Assembly (NCBI GenBank): GCA_000403215.2
Contig: KE159530.1
Coordinates: 62,001-126,000 of the forward strand
Origin: Lachnospiraceae bacterium A4
GTDB lineage: Bacteria > Bacillota > Clostridia > Lachnospirales > Lachnospiraceae
DNA: 64,000 nt
Reading direction: 5' to 3'
A program made the position numbers and the translations under genes. Shown piece after piece: positions 9,501 through 17,638 of this stretch. The stretch's first letter is position 1. Every line of letters starts with the position of its first letter. The notes beneath the pieces were generated by a model. It was not told the DNA's origin, ran no database searches, and saw only the letters and a list, made by a program, of their open reading frames with translations.

Positions 9501-9519
9501 GTTTATCATGTCCTGTTTT
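9473..9519. terminator. Bidirectional Rho-independent terminator
   Basis: A perfect 12-bp stem (CAGGACATGATA, 9481-9492, with its complement at 9504-9515) and an 11-nt loop are followed by TTTT on the plus strand. The run AAAAAA at 9473 gives a T-tract on the minus strand. It overlaps the end of the flippase gene and separates it from the convergent pyruvyl-transferase gene. Confidence 0.85.
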
Positions 9520-9532
9520 CGAAATGCCGGGA

Positions 9533-10576
9533 TTACTTTTTTTGAGAATCTGTTCTGGCGGAGATACTTAGTGGTTTCAATACCTTGTAACGGATAAAAG
9601 CGGCTAATTGTGGAGAATATTGAGCAAGCCACTGATATCCGGAAACCAGAAAGGACGTGCGGAGTTCTTTTCTTTTTCTATCCATCAAGAAGTTGTGCAG
9701 ATATTGCAAATCATGCATACATGCTTTTCTTTTGAGAAGCGAGACTGCGTTGTGGAGCAAAAGCTTTTTGTGTTCCTCAAGTTCGACGGGCTGAGGATCC
9801 CAATTGATTACATCGTATTGATCCGGGGTATATAAGGGAAGGAACTTTTCCAGCCATCCAAATCGTTTGTCAAATCCGTCTTTCACGACAATGACAGGGA
9901 TTCCCATGGCCATACATGGAACAGCGACATGTAATCGGGAAGTAATGATTAAAGTGGCCTCATTGTAATATCTCGAATAAATATTTTTGGTTTTTTCCTG
10001 AATGATATCTGCAATTTGCTGCTTTGGCAGATTTCTGTCAATAGGAATATCCTGTGTTGTGTATTCTGCTGACTGCATTATATGTTCAGGAACATAATGT
10101 ACTGCTTTGGGGTGTACGTCAACGAGGAATACATGCGGGGTTTCCGGGACAAAATCGCGTCTTGGAAACAGAGATGTAATACATCCTAAGAGATACGCAT
10201 CACATCCGTTTTTACGCATTGCCTGCATTGTACTTTCATCCCTGCATCCGATAGGCTCAAAATTTTTCCAAAATTTTTTGTGCTTTAGGTATTGTTTTGC
10301 GGTACAATGCAGACTTAAAAAGATTGGTATGATGTCGTTTGAAGCTGGGAATACGGGATTTCTGCTCTCATATTGAAAGTAACCAGCAATCGGAAGAATG
10401 ACCTTTTCACCTTGATACGTGCGAATTTCGTCAATCGGAATATTGATGATATCATCTTGATGAAGCTGCATTTCTTTATATATAATATCTACGGCAAAAA
10501 TCTGTGCTGTGTCGCCGGCATTAAAGAAATTGCGTTCAATTGCGCGATTAGCAAATGTTATTCTTCCCCATTTCAT
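9533..10576 (-). CDS. Polysaccharide pyruvyl transferase family protein (copy 2)
   Basis: 347 residues. The family's C-terminal core is visible as ATLIITSRLHVAVPCMAMGIPVIVV (the R-H pair before a GT-B-like nucleotide site), and GCRDESTM lies in the middle. It should add a pyruvate ketal from PEP to a sugar in the glycan, giving negative charge; some members act differently, so the exact reaction is inferred. It begins four bases after the stop of the upstream paralogue, with AGGAG as ribosome site. The two copies are similar along their whole length, indicating tandem duplication. Confidence 0.85.
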   Translation of the reverse strand: MKWGRITFANRAIERNFFNAGDTAQIFAVDIIYKEMQLHQDDIINIPIDEIRTYQGEKVILPIAGYFQYESRNPVFPASNDIIPIFLSLHCTAKQYLKHKKFWKNFEPIGCRDESTMQAMRKNGCDAYLLGCITSLFPRRDFVPETPHVFLVDVHPKAVHYVPEHIMQSAEYTTQDIPIDRNLPKQQIADIIQEKTKNIYSRYYNEATLIITSRLHVAVPCMAMGIPVIVVKDGFDKRFGWLEKFLPLYTPDQYDVINWDPQPVELEEHKKLLLHNAVSLLKRKACMHDLQYLHNFLMDRKRKELRTSFLVSGYQWLAQYSPQLAAFIRYKVLKPLSISARTDSQKK

Positions 10577-10579
10577 GTT

Positions 10580-11623
10580 TTATGTCTCCTTTTTGTCAGA
10601 AAGCGCGGTTGTGGAAAAAGCTTTTAGAATTTTTTTCTGGATAAATTCGGCAAGTGCCGGAAAGTATTGGGCAAGCCATATGAAACAGGATGTTAATACT
10701 GGTGTATGGAGGTTCTTTCTGGTTCTGTCCATATAAAAGGAATGGGTAATTTCCAGGTCACGAGTATCTGCTTGCCTGTTTAATAGTTTTATGACGGCAT
10801 GCATTAATCTTTCCTTGTGTTCCGTAAGGTCAAGTGGCTTGGGATTCCAGTTTATTTTGTCATATTCATCAGGAGTATATAACGGTACAAACTTGTCCAG
10901 CCAGCCAAATCGTTCGTCGAATCCGTTTTTTACGACGATTGTAGGAATTCCCATGGCAATACATGGAGCGGCAGCATGAAGTCTGGAAGTAACGACGAGA
11001 GTGGCTTCATTATAATAGCGTGCATAAATTTCTTTGGTTTTTCTTTGAATCTGTTCCGTTATCTGATTTTTGGGCAGACTTCTGTCAATCAGTATGTCAT
11101 GAGTTATATATTCAGCTGATTCCATAAGTTTTTTTGGAATATATTCAATTACTCTGGGCTGGACGTCGATCAGAAAAACATGCGGCTTGTCCGGATGAAA
11201 GCTGCGTTTTGGGAATAGTGTAGTGATACAGCCTAGCAGATATGCATCGTATCCTTTCTGACGCATTGCAGCCATGGTATTCTCATCGCGGCAGCCGATT
11301 GGCCCGTATTTTTTCCAGAAATCGGCATGTTTCAGATATTGCCCTGAGGTACAGTATACACTTAGGAATATTGGAATAATATTTTTAGAAGTTGGGAATA
11401 CAGGATGTTTTCTGCTGTATTGGAAATTACCAGCCATTGGAAGAAGAACGGTTTCCCCATTGTAGGTACTTATTTCATCAGCGGGTATGTCAACAATCTG
11501 ATCGGAATCTATTTGCATTTCTTTGTAGATCAAATCCACGGCAAAGGTTTGCATGACATCACCGATATTACAAAAATTTTTATAACATAAAGAAGTCGCA
11601 AATGTTATTCGTCCCCATTTCAT
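10580..11623 (-). CDS. Polysaccharide pyruvyl transferase family protein (copy 1)
   Basis: 347 residues, the same length as its downstream paralogue and sharing MKWGRITFA at the start, GCRDE in the middle and ATLVVTSRLHAAAPCIAMGIP near the end. The start is set by AGGGGAG about six bases upstream. It is the first gene of a two-gene minus-strand unit whose start lies 52 bases from the edge of the invertible segment at 11676. A strong promoter inside that segment points straight at it, so in this orientation the unit is predicted to be ON. Confidence 0.87.
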   Translation of the reverse strand: MKWGRITFATSLCYKNFCNIGDVMQTFAVDLIYKEMQIDSDQIVDIPADEISTYNGETVLLPMAGNFQYSRKHPVFPTSKNIIPIFLSVYCTSGQYLKHADFWKKYGPIGCRDENTMAAMRQKGYDAYLLGCITTLFPKRSFHPDKPHVFLIDVQPRVIEYIPKKLMESAEYITHDILIDRSLPKNQITEQIQRKTKEIYARYYNEATLVVTSRLHAAAPCIAMGIPTIVVKNGFDERFGWLDKFVPLYTPDEYDKINWNPKPLDLTEHKERLMHAVIKLLNRQADTRDLEITHSFYMDRTRKNLHTPVLTSCFIWLAQYFPALAEFIQKKILKAFSTTALSDKKET

Positions 11624-11675
11624 GTATCATTTCTCCCCTTGATTTTAATGTTGGATTTCAGTTAATATATAATGT

Positions 11676-11703
11676 ATCCTTAAGTACCCAGCTAAAGGAT
11701 TTT
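11676..11703 (+). repeat. Left inverted repeat/recombination site of switch 1
   Basis: A 28-bp sequence that recurs inverted at 12762-12789 with 27 of 28 matches. Its internal layout is that of a tyrosine-recombinase core site: 9-bp inverted arms ATCCTTAAG (11676-11684) and CTAAAGGAT (11692-11700) around a 7-bp spacer TACCCAG (11685-11691). The spacer is identical in the other copy. Confidence 0.9.
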
Positions 11704-11713
11704 CAATAGCTTT

Positions 11714-11743
11714 ATCATAAACTATTTTTACATATATTGTCAA
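11714..11743 (-). promoter_or_regulatory. Outward promoter at the left end of switch 1
   Basis: On the minus strand TTGACA (11743-11738), an 18-bp spacer, then TATGAT (11719-11714). Transcription would start close to 11707, just inside the inverted repeat, and run left into the pyruvyl-transferase genes. After inversion it would run right into the gene at 12863. Confidence 0.75.
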
Positions 11744-11766
11744 GAATTTAGCCCAAAACCATTATT

Positions 11767-12732
11767 TTAGGTAGGTAGCTGTTCATTTATTTTGTCCATG
11801 AGTTCGACACATTTTCTTTTTTGCTCAATGCTTGGATGTACATATAAATTCATTGTCGTGTGTACACTGGCATGTCCAAGTATCTCACTCACAGTCTTGT
11901 AATCGGCGCCGGACTCAATGCATCTGGTGGCAAAGGTATGTCTCAGGCAATGAAAATTTAATTTCCGGACATCCAAAGAGTCCATAAATTGTGAATAAAA
12001 ATTTCTGTATGTCCGTGGTTCAATGTACTTTTCGGTGTTTGTCAGGACATATGCGTCAGGGTTGTTGATATATAATTCTTCCAGTGTCTGTGTGAGTTTC
12101 GAGGAAATTGGGACTTCACGTATTGCGTTGCATGTTTTTGGAGGAGTGATACTTATCTTCGTATGTTTTTCTTCAATTTCATCCTTAAAATATAGTCTTT
12201 GCAAAGTTTTTGAAATTATTATGGTTCCATTTTCCAAGTCAACATCCGACCATTTTAATGCACATAACTCGCCAATTCGAATTCCAGTATAGAGACTGAT
12301 TAAAATCCCGTTTGATTTATTTGTTAGATTGGTTAGTATGGAATTCACTATGGTCTGTTGTTCTCGAATATTATATATTTGTGCAGCTGTGTTTTTGTTT
12401 TTACATACCGGGACTGTTAAGTTTATTTTTTGATTTGGTATGTAATTTTTCTGCATTCCATAGTTTAAACATAGTTTAAAAATTAAAGTGATGTCCCGGA
12501 TCGTTTTTTCAGAAAGAGGCATATTGCCCCGCAGACGGTTATTTTCATACCAATTTGATAATTTCTGATCCAGTATATCCGATGTCATCAGGACACAGTC
12601 TATGTTACCGAATAAGAGAAAAAGATGATTTTTTAACTGCACTGCATAAGTGCAGTAAGTTGATTCTTTTATAAATTTTTTTTGAGAAACAAGCCATTCC
12701 TCTGCAAGGTCTTTAAATGTAAAGGAGTTCAT
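11767..12732 (-). CDS. Tyrosine site-specific recombinase
   Basis: 321-residue phage-integrase-family protein. An N-terminal SAM-like core-binding domain (about 1-105) precedes the catalytic domain. The catalytic set appears complete: Arg152 (TGIRIGE), Lys175, His261 and Arg264 (HCLRHTF), His287 (LGHASVHTT) and nucleophile Tyr297 (NLYVH). Start 12732 has a GAAAGGCGG ribosome site; the frame remains open further upstream but lacks a better site. The gene lies wholly inside a pair of 28-bp inverted repeats that look like its own recombination sites, so it is best read as a DNA invertase rather than the integrase of a larger element. No other mobile-element genes adjoin it. Confidence 0.92.
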   Translation of the reverse strand: MNSFTFKDLAEEWLVSQKKFIKESTYCTYAVQLKNHLFLLFGNIDCVLMTSDILDQKLSNWYENNRLRGNMPLSEKTIRDITLIFKLCLNYGMQKNYIPNQKINLTVPVCKNKNTAAQIYNIREQQTIVNSILTNLTNKSNGILISLYTGIRIGELCALKWSDVDLENGTIIISKTLQRLYFKDEIEEKHTKISITPPKTCNAIREVPISSKLTQTLEELYINNPDAYVLTNTEKYIEPRTYRNFYSQFMDSLDVRKLNFHCLRHTFATRCIESGADYKTVSEILGHASVHTTMNLYVHPSIEQKRKCVELMDKINEQLPT

Positions 12733-12761
12733 ATTTGTAGTCCGCCTTTCTTCTTTGGTAT

Positions 12762-12789
12762 AAAATCCTTTAGCTGGGTAATTAAGGAT
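12762..12789 (-). repeat. Right inverted repeat/recombination site of switch 1
   Basis: Reverse complement of 11676-11703 with one mismatch. Read on the minus strand the arms are ATCCTTAAT (12789-12781) and CTAAAGGAT (12773-12765) around the same 7-bp spacer. It lies between the recombinase start and the flanking promoter. Confidence 0.9.
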
Positions 12790-12817
12790 TTTTGGCATAT
12801 ATAGTGGTAGCGTTTCT

Positions 12818-12846
12818 ATTATATAATTGCATGAGATAGCAGGCAA
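12818..12846 (-). promoter_or_regulatory. Candidate fixed promoter for the tyrosine recombinase
   Basis: Minus strand TTGCCT (12846-12841), 17-bp spacer, TATAAT (12823-12818), outside the invertible segment and reading through the right repeat into the recombinase. If real, the recombinase is expressed mainly in the orientation shown. A plus-strand TATAAT (12822-12827) overlaps it but has no convincing -35. Confidence 0.45.
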
Positions 12847-12862
12847 ATCAGGAAAGCGGGGC

Positions 12863-13294
12863 ATGGTAATGATTATTGGTTATACAGCAGGTGTATTTGA
12901 CTTGTTTCATATTGGGCATCTTAATCTGTTAAAAAATGCGAAAGGATTCTGTGACAAACTGGTGGTTGGAGTGACGGTGGATGACTTGGTTGCCTATAAG
13001 GGAAAGTGTGCAGTAATGCCTTTTGAGGATAGGATTGAGATTGTCAGGAGTATTAAATATGTGGATGCTGCGGTGCCACAGTATGACATGGATAAACTGC
13101 TGGCATGCAAAAAGCTGGGGGCATCTGTTTTGTTTGTGGGTGATGACTGGTATGCGACAGACAAATGGAAAGAATATGAGCAGAAGTTTGACAGGGAGAA
13201 TATAGAAATCATCTACTTTCCATATACAAAGGGCATATCGTCTACACGAATTTCAAGTAAGCTTAATTTGCAGGATGATAGGAGTATGGAATAA
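12863..13294 (+). CDS. Cytidylyltransferase, TagD-like
   Basis: 143-residue nucleotidyltransferase of the glycerol-3-phosphate/ethanolamine-phosphate cytidylyltransferase group. The HxGH motif is at 16-19 (FHIGHLNLL) and the C-terminal signature is GISSTRIS. It should make a CDP-activated alcohol (glycerol, choline, ethanolamine or similar); which one cannot be told. ATG 12863 is preferred, with GGAAAG upstream. Its stop overlaps the LicD start by one base, so the activated group is probably handed to LicD. It is the first gene after the right edge of switch 1. Confidence 0.88.
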   Translation: MVMIIGYTAGVFDLFHIGHLNLLKNAKGFCDKLVVGVTVDDLVAYKGKCAVMPFEDRIEIVRSIKYVDAAVPQYDMDKLLACKKLGASVLFVGDDWYATDKWKEYEQKFDRENIEIIYFPYTKGISSTRISSKLNLQDDRSME

Positions 13295-14100
13295 TGACAT
13301 TGCAGGAGTATCAGGATATTTTGTTTGGGATATTGTGTGTTGTTGATGATATATGTAAGAAAAATCACATAATGTATATGCTCCATGGCGGCAGTATGCT
13401 GGGAGCCGTTCGTAACCATGACTTTATTCCGTGGGATGATGATGTTGATATTATTGTATGGCAGAAAGATTATGAATTGTTGTGTGCAAAGTTAAGGGAG
13501 CAGCTTCCGCAACATTTAAGAATCGTTACACCCAATGATTTACTGCCTAACTTCTTTGACTTTGTAACACGTGTGCAGGATATCCGCTATACAGTCCACG
13601 AACCGGCTGAGGAAGATTTGTTTTATGAAAACAAGCAGAATCATGCCTTTATAGACATTTTTCAATTTGTGTACAGTGCAAATACAAAATGGCAGATAAA
13701 GTGGATTGCATTGAAACATAAAATTTTATATGGATTTGGCATGGGGCACCGCTACCGGATTAATAGTGAAAAGTATACATGGATTCAGAAATGCCAGACA
13801 AAAGTCCTTAGCAGTATTGGCGCCACAATAGATATGGGGAAAATTTTAAAATGGAGAAACAGGCTCATTCATAAGCAGGGTAAATCGCCAAAAAGGTATT
13901 GTATGAGTGTGAATTCACCGCTGAGGGGGATTGGAATACCCTATGAAAGCGAGTGGTATTATGATGTCTGCTACATGCAGTTTCGTAACAGGCAATTTCC
14001 GGTTCCTAGGGGATATGACAGCCATCTTACCCTGCAATATGGCAACTATATGGTTCCTGACAAAGGAACAGGGGAATATGTGAAACATTTCATTGAATGA
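13294..14100 (+). CDS. LicD-family phosphotransferase
   Basis: 268 residues with the LicD nucleotidyltransferase-fold core HGGSMLGAVR and IPWDDDVDI near residues 31-53, where the Asp residues bind the metal. LicD proteins transfer phosphocholine, phosphoglycerol or related groups from CDP donors to glycans. Together with the cytidylyltransferase just upstream this makes a two-gene unit that puts a phospho-substituent on a surface sugar. It is translationally coupled upstream (TAATG). Confidence 0.9.
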   Translation: MTLQEYQDILFGILCVVDDICKKNHIMYMLHGGSMLGAVRNHDFIPWDDDVDIIVWQKDYELLCAKLREQLPQHLRIVTPNDLLPNFFDFVTRVQDIRYTVHEPAEEDLFYENKQNHAFIDIFQFVYSANTKWQIKWIALKHKILYGFGMGHRYRINSEKYTWIQKCQTKVLSSIGATIDMGKILKWRNRLIHKQGKSPKRYCMSVNSPLRGIGIPYESEWYYDVCYMQFRNRQFPVPRGYDSHLTLQYGNYMVPDKGTGEYVKHFIE

Positions 14101-14119
14101 CAGTCAAAGATGGTGTATC

Positions 14120-15442
14120 ATGACAACTGAAAAAAGAGAACAAATAGGGATTATGACGATAAATTTAAAGCGAGGATATATTTGGAACACAGTAGCTGGA
14201 ATACTGAACGCATCGGAAGCAATTATTATGTCCATGATTGTCACAAGAATGATGAGTCTCGCAGATGCGGGCATTTTGTCCATTGCGTTCACGATAGCAA
14301 ACCAGCTGGTGCTTATTGGTAAATTTGGATTAAGAAATTATCAGGTAACGGATGTAGGGGGGCAGTTTTCTTTTTCTATCTATTTAAAAACACGCGTGGT
14401 CACAGTAACTGGAATGATGCTATGTACAGGGGCATATCTGGGATATGCGGCGGTTTTTCTGGAATATAACAAAAATAAAATCCTGATTATTTTTGTGCTC
14501 TGTATGATTTATGCTGTGGAGGCTGTGGAGGATGTAATATGGGGATATTATCAGCAAAGGCATAGACTGGATTTGGGTGCGCAAATGTTTTGTGTCAGGT
14601 GGATGGGGATTCTGCTTACTTTTCCAACAGTATTGTATATAAGCAGGGATTTGAAGACAACACTTGCTATTTGCCTTTTTGTTTCATTACTGTTGTTTTT
14701 TTTGTTTGTAAAAATAACATATCCATATATATGTTGTGAAAATGAAGCAAATGTCAATATTTTCATTTGTAAAAAGGATTATCAGCAAATGGGTAAACTG
14801 CTAAAAACAGCATTTCCGCTGTGTGGCATTTCTGTTCTTCAATGCTATGTGGGAAGCGCGCCCAGATATGCAATAGATGCCTGCCTTACGGACGAGGTAC
14901 AGGCATGTTACGGATTTGTATCAATGCCTGTTTTTGCGATACGGCTGCTCAGTAATTTTATTTATCAGCCGCTATTGGTTCCCATGGCGGTTGAATGGGA
15001 GAACAGGCAAATAAAAAGTTTTACTGGCAGGGTAGGGAAACAGCTGCTGGTGGTTGCCGGACTATCCGTGATATGTCTTGCAGGGACATATTGGGTGGGA
15101 ATTCCTGTTCTTTCAGCGCTTTATCATACGAACCTGTCAGAATATAAGGCAGAACTTCTGATATTGCTTTTGGGGAGTGGGTTTATGGCGTGTGTGGCAT
15201 ACGAAAATGTCGTCTTGACAATTATGCGGTGTCAGAAAGTGCTGTTAGGACCTTACTGCCTGGTATCTTTTATTGCGGCAGTCGTTTTGCGGCCTGTTGT
15301 TTCCCTGTACGGAACACTGGGGGCATCGGTCTGCTATTTTATTTTTATGGCGACACTATTTTTGATATATACAAATTTTCTGTTTAGGAGACTGAAAAAA
15401 TGTAAAGTACACATCCTTATTCGATTCTTGTCATTGCTTTAA
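14120..15442 (+). CDS. Polysaccharide flippase (Wzx/MOP family)
   Basis: 440 residues from ATG 14120 (428 if the start is ATG 14153, which aligns better with the paralogue at 8241). About 12 membrane helices. WNTVAGILNASEAIIMSMIV and LIGKFGLRNYQV show it is a close relative of the flippase of block A. It is the last gene of the plus-strand cassette right of switch 1. Its 3' end overlaps the convergent serine-invertase gene by 12 bases, and no terminator separates the two. Confidence 0.85.
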   Translation: MTTEKREQIGIMTINLKRGYIWNTVAGILNASEAIIMSMIVTRMMSLADAGILSIAFTIANQLVLIGKFGLRNYQVTDVGGQFSFSIYLKTRVVTVTGMMLCTGAYLGYAAVFLEYNKNKILIIFVLCMIYAVEAVEDVIWGYYQQRHRLDLGAQMFCVRWMGILLTFPTVLYISRDLKTTLAICLFVSLLLFFLFVKITYPYICCENEANVNIFICKKDYQQMGKLLKTAFPLCGISVLQCYVGSAPRYAIDACLTDEVQACYGFVSMPVFAIRLLSNFIYQPLLVPMAVEWENRQIKSFTGRVGKQLLVVAGLSVICLAGTYWVGIPVLSALYHTNLSEYKAELLILLLGSGFMACVAYENVVLTIMRCQKVLLGPYCLVSFIAAVVLRPVVSLYGTLGASVCYFIFMATLFLIYTNFLFRRLKKCKVHILIRFLSLL

Positions 15443-16015
15443 TGCCTTGTAACGAAATGTGGATAACGGCATTTTACAGATTCTGGCGGCTTCTGTACCA
15501 GATATCTCACCCTGTTTCCAGCGAAGACATGTCATTTCAAAGTTATCAGGCAGTGGCTGGGCTGGCCTGCCGAAACGGACGCCACGTGCCTTGGCGGCAC
15601 AGATTCCCTCTGACTGCCGCTGGCGGATGTTTTCACGCTCGTTTTGTGCGACAAAAGAAAGAACCTGAAGCACTACATCACTCAAAAATGTTCCGATAAG
15701 GTCTTTTCCCTGACGTGTATCCAGAAGCGGCATATCCAGTACCGCAATGTCAATCTGTTTCTCTTTTGTCAGAATACGCCACTGTTCTATGATTTCTTCG
15801 TAATTGCGTCTCAGCCGGTCAATGCTTTTTATGAAGAGTACGTCATCTTTTTTCAGAGTCCTGACCATTTTTTTGTAGGATGGGCGTTGAAAATCTTTTC
15901 CAGACTGTTTGTCGATATAAATGTTTTGCGCAGAAACGCCGATGTCGTGTAATGCAAGCAGCTGCCTGTCCTCATTTTGCTCCCGTGTGCTGACTCGAAT
16001 ATATCCATAATTCAT
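15431..16015 (-). CDS. Hin/Gin-like serine DNA invertase
   Basis: 194 residues, the normal length for DNA invertases. The resolvase/invertase catalytic domain opens YIRVST with nucleophile Ser9; DRLRRN carries Arg67 and Arg70 of the active site. A long helix region and a C-terminal helix-turn-helix (GTEAARICKMPLSTFRY, last 25 residues) bind DNA. GGAGGG lies upstream. It is the fourth and last gene of the minus-strand unit beginning at 19524, immediately left of the 26-bp inverted sites at 19554/19689. It is the natural candidate for the enzyme that flips that segment, and flipping would change its own transcription. Confidence 0.92.
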   Translation of the reverse strand: MNYGYIRVSTREQNEDRQLLALHDIGVSAQNIYIDKQSGKDFQRPSYKKMVRTLKKDDVLFIKSIDRLRRNYEEIIEQWRILTKEKQIDIAVLDMPLLDTRQGKDLIGTFLSDVVLQVLSFVAQNERENIRQRQSEGICAAKARGVRFGRPAQPLPDNFEMTCLRWKQGEISGTEAARICKMPLSTFRYKALKQ

Positions 16016-16092
16016 TCTCTATCCCTCCAAATATATGTAGATTTGTGTTTGGAAAAATTATATACTTTTTGAATGGGGGATTGTTATTGAAA

Positions 16093-17595
16093 TTAAATTT
16101 TTGGTTTTCCTTTTGCGATAAGCTGATTCCATTCATTTTTATAAAATAGATAGGAATATGTACTGGTTACAAGGGCAGAAAAACAAAACACAATGACTGC
16201 ATTCTTAATCCATTCTATATAATTGTGAGCTTCCTGTACCTGAATTGGAAGATAATGGAGACATAGCAATATTGTACAGGTATTGATTGCAGTAATGCAC
16301 CAGCGCTTTATAAAAGTAAACATTTTTCGTTTTATAATATTTTTCGATAAATATAAAACATAGTAGATGGTTCGGTAAAGCATTGCGATGACAGTTGCCA
16401 GTGCAACGCCTACAATACCCTGCTTGTGTACAAGAATAAGGGATAACAGTATATTTAGTCCGGCTTCTATAAAAGCAGCTTTTTTAGTGGATTTAAATTC
16501 TCCGGCAGCAATTGTCAATTGATGGTAGGGCTGCCTTAAACAATAAATGCCTTCGGCGAGCAAAAGTAATCCTGCAACAACAGGTCTGTAATATTCTGCA
16601 TCCGTAAATGTATTTGTATATAAACGAATAAATGGCATAATCATAATTGCTCCCGTTGTAAATACAATTATTACGACTGAATGAATCAGAAATTCCATAA
16701 AATCAAAGAACTGAATTAAATGTCCGCGTTCGTGTCGTGCAATCATGTTTCCAAATACAGCTTCCGAGCCAGAAGTAAAGAAACCCGTGAGTGTCACAAG
16801 GCTGGTCATGATATAGCTATATATAGAATAAACAGCAACCTCTGCTGAGGATACAAAAATAGTCAATACAAAAAAATCAGTCTTGGAATGCAGAAAATAT
16901 GCAATATGTTGTCCCAGACAATCCCATTTTTGCTTTAAGTAATCTGCTTGGGCAGGAATTTTTTTGACACCATAGCGGTTTTTAACGTATTTATTCAGTA
17001 TAAAAATCCTTATAATATGAAGGAAGCAGTAAAAAAATTTAACGGATAAAATATTGCAGTTATAGTGAATAAGAACACAGGTTAGCAAGATGTTGAATAT
17101 CGTGGTCACACTTTGAAGAAGCCGGATGACATATCCCTGCTGAGCTGCATGAAGCAGTATCGAATTTGAAATCCCCATATAATACTCTGCAAGGTTTGAT
17201 AAGGAGATTACGATAACCAGGCAAAAAGTGAATTCCCAGTCAAGGCTATAACTTGAGGCAATGTATTGGAAGGAACAGGCGAGAATGAATGTATAGCCAA
17301 TGAAAATAAGGGCAATCTTTTTAAAAAACTGCCGTATAGAAGCCAGCACGAGGTTTATCGTATTTGTATCGTGTTCAGAAAGCGGGCTATATAGCGCCGC
17401 TCGCGCCACGCCGCCGATTCCCCCCTCCAGAAGGGAAATATAACCGAGGAATTCCGTTATAGAGACAGTCGTACCATAAAGCTCAGATCCAAAACCGAAT
17501 ATCATTAGTCTTGGAAGCAGTATACCACAAATGATGCCAATGAGCTGGCTGAAAAGTGATGCAACTGTGTTATAAAGAAAATGTCTGCTCCGCAT
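16093..17595 (-). CDS. Polysaccharide flippase (Wzx/MOP family)
   Basis: 500 residues from ATG 17595, chosen for its AAAGGAAG ribosome site over ATG 17625. About 12 to 14 hydrophobic helices; the start YNTVASLFSQLIGIICGILLP is the typical opening of a MATE-like lipid-linked oligosaccharide flippase, and the LEGGIGGVARAALY loop is shared in kind with the flippase at 22040 (AELGIGTAM...LY). It is the third gene of the left cassette of switch 2; the right cassette carries its own flippase, so the switch probably selects one or the other. Confidence 0.85.
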   Translation of the reverse strand: MRSRHFLYNTVASLFSQLIGIICGILLPRLMIFGFGSELYGTTVSITEFLGYISLLEGGIGGVARAALYSPLSEHDTNTINLVLASIRQFFKKIALIFIGYTFILACSFQYIASSYSLDWEFTFCLVIVISLSNLAEYYMGISNSILLHAAQQGYVIRLLQSVTTIFNILLTCVLIHYNCNILSVKFFYCFLHIIRIFILNKYVKNRYGVKKIPAQADYLKQKWDCLGQHIAYFLHSKTDFFVLTIFVSSAEVAVYSIYSYIMTSLVTLTGFFTSGSEAVFGNMIARHERGHLIQFFDFMEFLIHSVVIIVFTTGAIMIMPFIRLYTNTFTDAEYYRPVVAGLLLLAEGIYCLRQPYHQLTIAAGEFKSTKKAAFIEAGLNILLSLILVHKQGIVGVALATVIAMLYRTIYYVLYLSKNIIKRKMFTFIKRWCITAINTCTILLCLHYLPIQVQEAHNYIEWIKNAVIVFCFSALVTSTYSYLFYKNEWNQLIAKGKPKI

Positions 17596-17638
17596 TTGTC
17601 TGCTTCTTCCTTTCTGCAATGGCATGATATAGGCTGGG

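Larger units (their letters stand above)
11676..12789. other. Predicted invertible segment with its own tyrosine recombinase (switch 1)
   Basis: A segment of about 1.1 kb bounded by 28-bp inverted recombinase-type sites. It contains only a tyrosine recombinase gene and, near its left end, a promoter facing outward. Recombination between the two sites would flip the segment, moving the promoter from the pyruvyl-transferase side (left) to the cytidylyltransferase-LicD-flippase side (right). Inverted rather than direct site orientation argues for inversion rather than integration or excision. Inversion itself has not been observed here. Confidence 0.78.

Noticed and set aside
11676-12789. Tyrosine recombinase considered as the integrase of an integrated mobile element
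   Set aside because: Only one gene lies between the repeats, the repeats are inverted rather than direct, and no excision, transfer or replication genes are nearby.
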